Position numbers and translations under genes: made by a program. Shown here one piece after another: positions 25,505 to 32,283 of a DNA stretch of 64,000 nucleotides. Location: the NCBI RefSeq assembly GCF_031085165.1, contig NZ_JAVHTY010000006.1:1-64000 (forward strand), given 5' to 3'. The notes beneath the pieces were generated by a model. It was not told where the DNA came from and made no database searches. It saw only the letters and a list, made by a program, of their open reading frames with translations. Origin of the DNA: Pseudomonas sp. 102515 (GTDB lineage Bacteria > Pseudomonadota > Gammaproteobacteria > Pseudomonadales > Pseudomonadaceae). Each line of letters begins with the position of its first letter. The stretch's first letter is position 1.

Positions 25505-26791
25505 TTATAATGGGTTTATGGTCAGTTTTATCTGGCTCACTGCTGCTAGCATCTGCTCAATGAAGCGACGCTTCCCGTACACCGCAAAGGTCACTGCTGT
25601 ATCCCCATGACCTACCAAGTCCTTGAGTAGGCTATCGGCGATTCCAGCTTCTCTCATGTCGTCTATGAACGAGTGCCTGAAGCTATGGAAGGTCTTTCGA
25701 GGATCGGTGATCCCTTGCTTGTGCCTGTAGACGCCAAACCACTTCGATACGGCATAACCATACCTGCCACGGACAGCCTTCAGCTCAGGCCACAGCCTTT
25801 CCTGTCCTGCCTGCCTCAAGTCTTCTAGGTGGTCACGTAACCCTATGTCCAGCAGGTCGGGATGCAAAGGGATGACTCGTCGGCTGGATGGGTTCTTGAG
25901 CTTCTGGTCTGGCCTAGCGTCATCGATCTTGATACAGGTGATGCCTTGCTCTTCCACGATGTCCTCAAGGTAGAGCTGAGCTAGCTCCTCCAAGCGTGCC
26001 CCTGTGGTTCGGGCTAAGAGGGGTAGCCAATACCTCCAGGGATTCTTCCTAGCTTCCTTAGTAAGAGAGCTATGGTTGAGGAGGGTGGCGATGTCTCGTT
26101 GATCGAAGGGTAGGCGTGCATCCTTAGCTGATGCCTCCATTACCTTCATTCCCCTCAGGGGGTTAGCTTGCAGGTATCCATTGGAGACGCACCAGTTCAT
26201 CCAGGAGGTCAGCTTTCGTAGCCGGTTGTTGATGGTGACTGGCGTGATGGTCTCGTACTGATGCTCAGACTCCACAATCTCTAGCAGCGTCTTGCCTTTG
26301 AATTCAGGACGCAGACCGTAGTACCGAGGGCAACGGGATAGCCTTTCCTTTAGTGTCCTGGCTTGCTGCTGGTCGAAAGCTTCCGCATCCATATCACCCA
26401 TCAAGGCAAAGAACTCTTGGATGGTGCGTTCAACGTCTGCTATCTGTCCTTGCCTCCAGGCTCCTTGCTTCCCTTCAGCTACGTACTCCTTTGCAAGCCT
26501 GCTCAGCAGCGGTCCGTTTGCCATGACTGGTAGAGGAGGACTGACACGATTGGGAGGAGGAGAGGGCAGACGTTCGAGTCTCTCCGTCAGCACCATATTC
26601 CTACACAGTGCCTGTAGCTCGCTGTAGGTGGCTTCCGGGTACGTAGACCGATGCTCATCGACCTGCTGAGCTATCGCCGTGGCTTTGAAGATGGCTGCTC
26701 GTCGCTCCTGTATCCCTAGGCTGATTCGTAAGTGCTGATCGCCGATGCGAACGTTGAGGTAGTAGGTCGAACCTCTGCGAATGACGTACAT
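25505..26791 (-). CDS. Tyrosine site-specific integrase
   Basis: This is a 428-residue phage-type integrase. An N-terminal DNA-binding region recognises arm sites, and a core-binding SAM-like domain spans about 105-215 (LAKEYVAEGKQGAW ... LRKLTSWMNWCVSNGYL). The catalytic domain has Arg in ARTTGARLEELAQLYLEDI (about 265), HSFRHSF (about 370), LVGHGDTAV, and the nucleophile Tyr in FAVYGKRRF (about 408). The gene starts at the right end, reads inward, and lies 147 bases from attR. Three TGTGTGACA repeats abut its start codon, so integrase may repress its own promoter. It is the enzyme expected to insert into ffs. Confidence 0.95.
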   Translation of the reverse strand: MYVIRRGSTYYLNVRIGDQHLRISLGIQERRAAIFKATAIAQQVDEHRSTYPEATYSELQALCRNMVLTERLERLPSPPPNRVSPPLPVMANGPLLSRLAKEYVAEGKQGAWRQGQIADVERTIQEFFALMGDMDAEAFDQQQARTLKERLSRCPRYYGLRPEFKGKTLLEIVESEHQYETITPVTINNRLRKLTSWMNWCVSNGYLQANPLRGMKVMEASAKDARLPFDQRDIATLLNHSSLTKEARKNPWRYWLPLLARTTGARLEELAQLYLEDIVEEQGITCIKIDDARPDQKLKNPSSRRVIPLHPDLLDIGLRDHLEDLRQAGQERLWPELKAVRGRYGYAVSKWFGVYRHKQGITDPRKTFHSFRHSFIDDMREAGIADSLLKDLVGHGDTAVTFAVYGKRRFIEQMLAAVSQIKLTINPL

Positions 26792-26825
26792 GTGTGACAG
26801 GCCTGTGTGACACCAATGTGTGACA
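26791..26825 (+). promoter_or_regulatory. Candidate integrase arm sites, right end
   Basis: TGTGTGACA occurs three times at 26791-26799, 26804-26812 and 26817-26825, exactly 13 bases apart. The identical motif is found twice near the left end (15603, 15629). The first copy touches the integrase start codon. Confidence 0.75.
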
Positions 26826-26937
26826 AAGCCGTCACCTCAGGAATCGTGTGTTGAGCATCGAAAGGAGGTACAATCCCAAATTCCCCAGAACCTGCTGGCT
26901 AGAGCGGTTCAATGATCAACCAGTGTGCTTGCACAAT

Positions 26938-27020
26938 ACCCGGTCAGGCCCGGAAGGGAGCAGCCGCAGCGGTGATGTCGTGTGCCGGGGTGTGGCTGGC
27001 GGGGCCACCTCCATTTCTGC
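26938..27020 (+). repeat. attR: right 83-bp direct repeat (3' fragment of ffs)
   Basis: Perfect copy of 15477-15559. It contains the Ffh-binding half of 4.5S RNA and its 3' end but lacks the correct 5' arm, so it is not a second functional gene. The native chromosome continues at 27021 with the pyrimidine-rich ffs-dnaX spacer. Confidence 0.95.
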
Positions 27021-27191
27021 CCCTCGCTTTTCCTCTTCCCGCTTTTCCCGTCCTTTTTCCACGTCGCCTGGCAGCGCCCCGCGCGCCATGTCACGCGGCA
27101 TTTCGTGACGAAATGCACTGTTTTGGTTCATGGCCTTGTGCCATCATGCGCGCCGCACCATCACTACTGGACGAATGTCCAAGGATTCTTC

Positions 27192-27473
27192 GTGAAGAAC
27201 GGACTCGAAAGCGCAGGACGCGCCCTGAGCAATGGCCTCCATCCCTATCGTGTCGACTGCCGGCGCGACACCGAGGCGACGCTGGTCGCTCAGATCTACC
27301 ACCCCACCGAGCCCCTGCTGCTGATCAGGATCGACCTGCCCAACGAGGAGGCGATCAATCCCTTCAAGATGAACGCCACCGTGACCCGCCTGCGCGGCCA
27401 GCTGGATGCCCTGGCAGCCTATGTCTCCAGCGTGGTCCTGGCCGACGGCGAAGACCACTGCCGGCGCGCCTGA
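27192..27473 (+). CDS. Small pseudomonad protein, DUF3509-like
   Basis: This 93-residue soluble protein starts with GTG behind AGGA at good spacing. It has the look of the DUF3509 proteins common in Pseudomonas: a short N-terminal helix, strands around HPYRVDCRRD and PLLLIRIDLP, then a long helix (NATVTRLRGQLDALAAYVSS). Codon use is that of the chromosome. It sits between the ffs 3' flank and dnaX. Its function is unknown, and the family assignment is from general resemblance only. Confidence 0.6.
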   Translation: MKNGLESAGRALSNGLHPYRVDCRRDTEATLVAQIYHPTEPLLLIRIDLPNEEAINPFKMNATVTRLRGQLDALAAYVSSVVLADGEDHCRRA

Positions 27474-27649
27474 AACGGCTTTTTCGCCGCTACTTCCCCT
27501 CCTGATCGCTTGAAAATCCGCCTGGCTGCCTCCATCTGGAGAGGTAGCCGCAGCCGGCATGGCGTCGTCCCGATACCACGCCGCGGGATGCATTCGCGGC
27601 CCCTCTTCGTTAGCATGTGCCCCCTACGTCTTCTCCTGATCAGGTCTCG

Positions 27650-29641
27650 ATGAGTTACCAGGTTCTTGCGCGCAAATGGCGCCCGCGGTCATTCCGCGAA
27701 ATGGTCGGCCAGACCCATGTGCTCAAGGCGCTGATCAATGCGCTGGACAACGAGCGGCTGCACCACGCCTATCTGTTCACCGGCACCCGCGGGGTGGGCA
27801 AGACCACCATCGCGCGGATCCTGGCCAAGTGCCTGAATTGCGAGACCGGTATCAGCTCGACGCCCTGTGGCAACTGCTCGGTGTGCCGCGAGATCGACGA
27901 AGGCCGCTTCGTCGACCTCATCGAGGTGGACGCCGCCAGTCGCACCAAGGTGGAAGACACCCGGGAGCTGCTGGAGAACGTGCAGTACGCACCGTCCCGC
28001 GGTCGCTACAAGGTGTACCTCATCGACGAGGTGCACATGCTTTCCACCCACAGCTTCAATGCCCTGCTCAAGACGCTGGAGGAGCCGCCACCCCACGTCA
28101 AGTTCCTGCTCGCCACCACCGATCCGCAGAAGCTGCCGGTCACCATCCTCTCGCGCTGCCTGCAGTTCTCGCTGAAGAACATGCCGCCGGAGCGGGTCGT
28201 CGCCCATCTCCAGCACGTACTCGCCGCGGAAGGCATTCCCTTCGAGGACGATGCCCTCTGGCTGCTGGGTCGCGCGGCCGATGGCTCCATGCGCGACGCC
28301 ATGAGCCTGACCGACCAGGCGATCGCCTTTGGCGAGGGCAAGGTGCTGGCTGCGGACGTGCGCGCCATGCTCGGAACCCTCGACCATGGTCAGGTCTACG
28401 ACGTACTCCAGGCCTTGCTGGAAGGCGATGGTCGCGCCGTGCTGGACGCGGTTCGCCATCTGGCCGAGCAAGGCCCCGACTGGGGCGGGGTGCTGGCCGA
28501 GCTGCTCAATGTGCTGCACCGCGTGGCCATCGCCCAGGTGCTGCCCGCTGCGGTGGACAACGGCCAGGGCGATCGCGAGCGAGTGCTGACCCTGGCGCAG
28601 ACGCTGCCGGCGGAAGATGTCCAGTACTACTACCAACTGGGTCTGGTCGGGCGGCGCGATCTGCCGCTGGCACCGGATCCGCGCCACGGCTTCGAGATGG
28701 TCCTGCTGCGGATGCTGGCCTTTCGGCCCGTCGGTGCAGTGGTTGCCGAGCGACCGGCACTAAAGACGACGGGAGCCAGCCCGGCCACGGCTGACTCCAA
28801 CCCCCGTCCGGTGGCCGCGGCGGTTCCGGTGGCCTCAATGCCTGCTCCCAGGCCTCAGGCAGCCCCTGCGCATGCTCCCGAGCCGTCACCTGCAAGTAAT
28901 ACCACCCCTGCAAGGGTGCCGGTCGATCTACCCTGGGAGGAGTCTGGACAAGCAGAGGTCAAGGCGGCAGCGGTGCCAGCCCCCGCACCGGTGACACAGG
29001 CCGCTGCGCCCATCGCTCAGGCGGCGCCCAGCGCCGCACCTGCGCCACGGGTCGAGACGACGCCGGACGCCACGGTGATCGCCGAACTGCCGGCGGACAC
29101 CGCCGGTGACGATCTGGATGGTGACGAAGAGCCGCCACCCGCCGAGGATTACTACGAGGTGGGGCTGGACGACTATCTCGACAGCCTCGGCGAGCCGACT
29201 GCCGAAGCGGTGGCCGCGGCCCCTGCGCCGGCGGTGCAACCGGCCACGGGCCTGGCAGCCGATTGGCAGACCCTGTTCCCCGACCTCAAGCTGGGCGGGC
29301 TGACGGCCAGCATCGCGGCCAACTGCACCCTGGTGGCGGTGGACGGCGATCGCTGGCACCTGCACCTGGATCCGGCGCAGAGTGCCTTGTTCAACGCCAA
29401 CCAGCAGCGCCGGCTCAACGATGCGCTGAATCAGCAGCAGGGACGTCCCATCACGCTCGAGGTCACCATCCAGACCCCCGAGCAGGAGACGCCCGCCCAG
29501 GCCGCCGCTCGGCGCCGGGCGGAGCGTCAGCGGCAGGCGGAGCAGTCCATTCAGGACGATCCGTTGATCCGTCAGATGATGCAACAGTTCGCCGCCACGG
29601 TGCGCGCGGGTACCATCGAGCCGGTCGACACCCAAGCCTGA
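27650..29641 (+). CDS. dnaX: DNA polymerase III tau (and possibly gamma) subunit
   Basis: This 663-residue clamp-loader ATPase has Walker A GTRGVGKTT (about 45), a zinc module CxxxC-type CLNCETGISSTPCGNCSVC (about 64-82), Walker B YLIDEVHML, and sensor 1 LLATTDPQKLPVT. A Pro/Ala-rich linker (about 375-500) and the C-terminal tau domain that binds polymerase and helicase follow. The ATG at 27650 (MSYQVLARKWRP) is the family start; in-frame codons upstream add 11 unlikely residues. No obvious A-rich slippery site for gamma was noticed. ybaB and recR follow in the usual order. Confidence 0.97.
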   Translation: MSYQVLARKWRPRSFREMVGQTHVLKALINALDNERLHHAYLFTGTRGVGKTTIARILAKCLNCETGISSTPCGNCSVCREIDEGRFVDLIEVDAASRTKVEDTRELLENVQYAPSRGRYKVYLIDEVHMLSTHSFNALLKTLEEPPPHVKFLLATTDPQKLPVTILSRCLQFSLKNMPPERVVAHLQHVLAAEGIPFEDDALWLLGRAADGSMRDAMSLTDQAIAFGEGKVLAADVRAMLGTLDHGQVYDVLQALLEGDGRAVLDAVRHLAEQGPDWGGVLAELLNVLHRVAIAQVLPAAVDNGQGDRERVLTLAQTLPAEDVQYYYQLGLVGRRDLPLAPDPRHGFEMVLLRMLAFRPVGAVVAERPALKTTGASPATADSNPRPVAAAVPVASMPAPRPQAAPAHAPEPSPASNTTPARVPVDLPWEESGQAEVKAAAVPAPAPVTQAAAPIAQAAPSAAPAPRVETTPDATVIAELPADTAGDDLDGDEEPPPAEDYYEVGLDDYLDSLGEPTAEAVAAAPAPAVQPATGLAADWQTLFPDLKLGGLTASIAANCTLVAVDGDRWHLHLDPAQSALFNANQQRRLNDALNQQQGRPITLEVTIQTPEQETPAQAAARRRAERQRQAEQSIQDDPLIRQMMQQFAATVRAGTIEPVDTQA

Positions 29642-29674
29642 CCGGTTTTCCATTCATAGTTCGAGGTAGCAGAC

Positions 29675-30001
29675 ATGATGAAAGGTGGCATGGCCGGCCT
29701 GATGAAGCAGGCCCAGCAGATGCAGGAAAAGATGCAGAAGATGCAGGAAGAGCTGGCGAACGCCGAAGTGACCGGTCAATCCGGCGCCGGCTTGGTCAGC
29801 GTCGTCATGACCGGCCGACACGACGTCAAGCGCGTCAGCCTGGACGACAGCCTGATGCAGGAAGACAAGGAAATCCTCGAGGACCTGATCGCCGCCGCGG
29901 TGAACGACGCCGTGCGCAAGATCGAGCAGAACAGCCAGGACAAGATGTCCGGCATGACCTCCGGGATGCAGCTGCCGCCCGGCTTCAAGATGCCTTTCTA
30001 A
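29675..30001 (+). CDS. ybaB: Nucleoid-associated protein YbaB/EbfC
   Basis: This 108-residue DNA-binding protein has the family plan: a Met/Gln-rich N-terminal helix ([19 protein letters not shown]), a central sheet ([19 protein letters not shown]), and helices ending in the Gly/Met/Pro-rich tail. GAGG lies ahead of the ATG, 33 bases after dnaX. The dnaX-ybaB-recR order is conserved in gammaproteobacteria and supports co-transcription. Confidence 0.96.
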   Translation: MMKGGMAGLMKQAQQMQEKMQKMQEELANAEVTGQSGAGLVSVVMTGRHDVKRVSLDDSLMQEDKEILEDLIAAAVNDAVRKIEQNSQDKMSGMTSGMQLPPGFKMPF

Positions 30002-30063
30002 GACGCTCCAGCTGCGGGTGTCCATCGGGCGCCCGTTTCTCCCGCCTTCCAGTACGGTAGTCC

Positions 30064-30663
30064 ATGAGCTTCAGTCCCTTGATTCGCCAATTGATCGATG
30101 CGCTCCGGGTCCTGCCCGGCGTCGGCCAGAAGTCCGCCCAGCGCATGGCCCTGCAACTGCTCGAGCGCGAACGCCAGGGTGGCCAGCGCCTGGCCAATGC
30201 CCTCAGCGCCGCCATGGAAGGGGTCGGCTACTGCCAGCGCTGCCGCACCCTCAGCGAAGACGAGATCTGCGGCTTCTGCGCCGATACTCGGCGTGACGAC
30301 AGCCTGCTCTGCGTGGTGGAGGGGCCCATGGACGTCTTCGCCGTGGAGCAGACCGGCTATCGCGGGCGCTATTTCGTGCTCAAGGGGCACCTGTCGCCCA
30401 TCGACGGCCTGGGTCCGGACGCCATCGGCGTACCCGAACTCGAGCGGCGCGTCAGCGAGGGTGGCTTCACGGAAATGATCATCGCCACCAACCCCACGGT
30501 GGAAGGCGAGGCGACCGCCTACTACATCGCCCAGCTGCTGACGCCCAAGGGGCTGACCATCTCCCGTATCGCCCATGGCGTGCCCCTGGGTGGCGAACTG
30601 GATCTGGTCGACGGCGGCACCCTGACCCACGCCTTCGCCGGGCGCAAACCGATCAGTCTCTAG
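30064..30663 (+). CDS. recR: Recombination mediator protein RecR
   Basis: This 199-residue protein works with RecO (and RecF) to load RecA at gaps. An N-terminal helix-hairpin-helix ([16 protein letters not shown]) is followed by a four-Cys zinc finger ([16 protein letters not shown], about 57-72). The Toprim domain comes next ([12 protein letters not shown] ... [14 protein letters not shown]), and a C-terminal Walker B-like segment closes it ([15 protein letters not shown] equivalent). Length is standard. Confidence 0.97.
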   Translation: MSFSPLIRQLIDALRVLPGVGQKSAQRMALQLLERERQGGQRLANALSAAMEGVGYCQRCRTLSEDEICGFCADTRRDDSLLCVVEGPMDVFAVEQTGYRGRYFVLKGHLSPIDGLGPDAIGVPELERRVSEGGFTEMIIATNPTVEGEATAYYIAQLLTPKGLTISRIAHGVPLGGELDLVDGGTLTHAFAGRKPISL

Positions 30664-30721
30664 CGCTTTACCTAAGCTGCCTGCGCACCCCGGGCGCGCG
30701 ACACGGCTGTATCTTGTGATC

Positions 30722-30740
30722 GAGAAGCATTATCATTATC
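30722..30740 (-). promoter_or_regulatory. Fur box upstream of the ECF sigma gene
   Basis: On the minus strand GATAATGATAATGCTTCTC matches the 19-bp Fur consensus at about 15 positions, with two perfect GATAAT hexamers. It lies 30-45 bases before the sigma factor start, so iron repression of the whole system is likely. Confidence 0.82.
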
Positions 30741-30767
30741 GGAAATCAGCGGCTTCCGAGGATGGTG

Positions 30768-31277
30768 ATGCAGACGCTCGAGTCCGACCGGTATGGACAC
30801 ATCCGGACCCTCTACCAGGATCATCACGGCTGGTTGCGCGAGCGGCTGCAGCGGCGGCTGGGTTGCCTGGGGCAGGCGGCCGATCTGGCCCAGGACACCT
30901 TCGTGCGGCTGCTGGCCCGGGAAGGGGAGCTGGAACGCCTGCGTGAGCCGCGCGCCTTCCTGGCGACCGTCGCCCAGGGACTGCTGGCCAACCACTGGCG
31001 CCGCCAGGCGCTGGAGCGCGCCTATCTCGACGCACTCGCCGCGCAACCGCAGGCCGTGCAGCCTTCGCCGGAAGCCCAGGCACTGATCCTGGAAACCCTC
31101 ACCGAACTCGATGCGCTGCTCGACCGCCTGCCCGGCCGGGTGCGCCAGGCTTTTCTGCTGGCGCAGCTGGAAGGCCTCACCTATGCCGTCATCGCCGAGC
31201 GCCTGGGCGTGTCGGAGCGGATGGTCAAGAAGTACATGGCCCAGGCCATGTTGCACTGCCTGGAACTGGTGTCTTGA
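30768..31277 (+). CDS. ECF sigma factor, FecI-like iron-starvation type
   Basis: This 169-residue extracytoplasmic-function sigma factor has region 2 in about residues 8-75 (IRTLYQDHHGWLRERLQRRLG ... DLAQDTFVRLLAR). Region 4 lies in about 110-165 (LPGRVRQAFLLAQLEGLTYAVIAERLGVSERMVKKYMAQA), which holds the -35-binding helix-turn-helix. ATG at 30768 is preferred because GAGG lies six bases before it; an ATG at 30762 overlaps that site. A Fur box precedes it, and the anti-sigma and TonB receptor genes follow, the standard Fec-type cell-surface signalling arrangement. Confidence 0.93.
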   Translation: MQTLESDRYGHIRTLYQDHHGWLRERLQRRLGCLGQAADLAQDTFVRLLAREGELERLREPRAFLATVAQGLLANHWRRQALERAYLDALAAQPQAVQPSPEAQALILETLTELDALLDRLPGRVRQAFLLAQLEGLTYAVIAERLGVSERMVKKYMAQAMLHCLELVS

Positions 31278-32206
31278 GTGCGCTGACGCCGGGTCGTGGC
31301 GGACCTCTGGAGGAAGCGGCGGACTGGTTCGCCGAACTGGCTGCCGACGAGGTGGACCCCGTCACCGAGCGGGCCTGGGAACGCTGGTTGCAAGCGGATA
31401 GCTGCAACGCCGTGGCCTGGGCACGGGTGGAGGAAATCAGTGCGCGTTTCAGCGGTCTGCCTCCGTCCGGGCGAATGGCCCTGGCGCGGCGCGAGTCCCT
31501 GGGACGGCGCCGGGCGCTCAAGGTACTGGGGTTGGCCCTGGGTGGTCTGGCGCTGGGCTGGGCGCGGCCGGACGACTGGCGTCTGGGGCAGGGCGCCGAC
31601 CTGAGCACGGCGGTCGGCGAGATCCGTGGCTTCGACCTGGCCACCGGGGTACGCGTCTGGCTCAACACCGACAGCCAACTCGCGCGCGGCGCAACGGCGG
31701 ATCACTGGCGCTTGCTGCGTGGCGAGGCGCTGTTCGAAAGCCGAGGCAGGACAGCCCCCATAGTGCTGGATACAACGCCAGGCCGGGTGCGCTTCGGGGC
31801 AGGCTGCTGCGCGGTCCACGCGCGTGACGAAGGCCTGGAGGTCGCGGCCTACAGCGGGGCTCTGCACCTGCTGCCACGCCAGGCCCGGCCCGAGAGCCTG
31901 GCGCAAGGGAGCCGAGCGCTGATGACGGCTATCGCCGTACAGCCTCTAGGCCCGGTCGATCCAGGGCGGCAACTCTGGCGCCAGGGACGGCTGGTGGTGG
32001 ACGACTGGTCGCTCGCGGCCCTGGTGGCGGAGCTGGGTCGCTATCGACCGGGCCTGCTGACCTGCACCGCCACGGTCGCCCAACTGCGGGTGGTGGGCAG
32101 CTACCCCCTGGCTGACACCGATCGCGCGCTGGCCGCCCTGGCCGATAGCCTGCCGGTACGTGTGGAGCGACGCCTGCCCTGGTGGGTGCAGATCGTGCCC
32201 GCCTGA
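31274..32206 (+). CDS. FecR-family anti-sigma factor / transmembrane sensor
   Basis: This 310-residue sensor couples the outer-membrane receptor to the sigma factor. The N-terminal cytoplasmic domain (about 10-75, EAADWFAELAADEVDPVTERAWERWLQ) is the DUF4880-type sigma-binding part. One membrane helix lies at about 80-100 (ALKVLGLALGGLALGWA). The periplasmic FecR domain follows (VGEIRGFDLATGVRVWLNTDSQL ...). The start is a TTG that overlaps the sigma stop (TTGA), the usual coupling for this family. Confidence 0.92.
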   Translation: MSALTPGRGGPLEEAADWFAELAADEVDPVTERAWERWLQADSCNAVAWARVEEISARFSGLPPSGRMALARRESLGRRRALKVLGLALGGLALGWARPDDWRLGQGADLSTAVGEIRGFDLATGVRVWLNTDSQLARGATADHWRLLRGEALFESRGRTAPIVLDTTPGRVRFGAGCCAVHARDEGLEVAAYSGALHLLPRQARPESLAQGSRALMTAIAVQPLGPVDPGRQLWRQGRLVVDDWSLAALVAELGRYRPGLLTCTATVAQLRVVGSYPLADTDRALAALADSLPVRVERRLPWWVQIVPA

Positions 32207-32283
32207 AAAAATGTGTCGCGGACGGTTCCCCTTTGGCGCGCTCGCGGGGCTTGGGGGAAACGATCTCCACTTCGAGGCCCCTC

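Larger units (their letters stand above)
15477..27020. mobile_element. Integrated plasmid/phage-satellite-like element in ffs
   Basis: An 11,461-bp element (one repeat copy plus the unique DNA) is bounded by 83-bp perfect direct repeats. It is visibly AT-richer than both flanks. It carries a tyrosine integrase next to the right end, a serine resolvase with a res-like site, a replication protein with iterons, a tape-measure protein, and about a dozen small unknown genes. Two genes at the left end face inward and the main block faces left. No terminase, portal, capsid, sheath, tube, baseplate or lysis gene is recognisable. Removing the unique part would rejoin ffs with the ffs-dnaX spacer. Confidence 0.92.

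Noticed and set aside
25327..25563. 78-codon plus-strand frame between the small helical gene and the integrase 3' end
   Set aside because: Overlaps the integrase coding end, has no good ribosome binding site and no protein-like pattern.
26941..27020. A second ffs gene
   Set aside because: Only the 3' part is present; the 5' arm needed to close the long hairpin is absent, so it is an attachment-site copy.
15477..27020. CRISPR array, restriction-modification or toxin-antitoxin system in the element
   Set aside because: No regularly spaced repeats of CRISPR type, no methylase or nuclease motifs, and no typical toxin-antitoxin pair could be recognised. The iterons are contiguous rather than separated by unique spacers.
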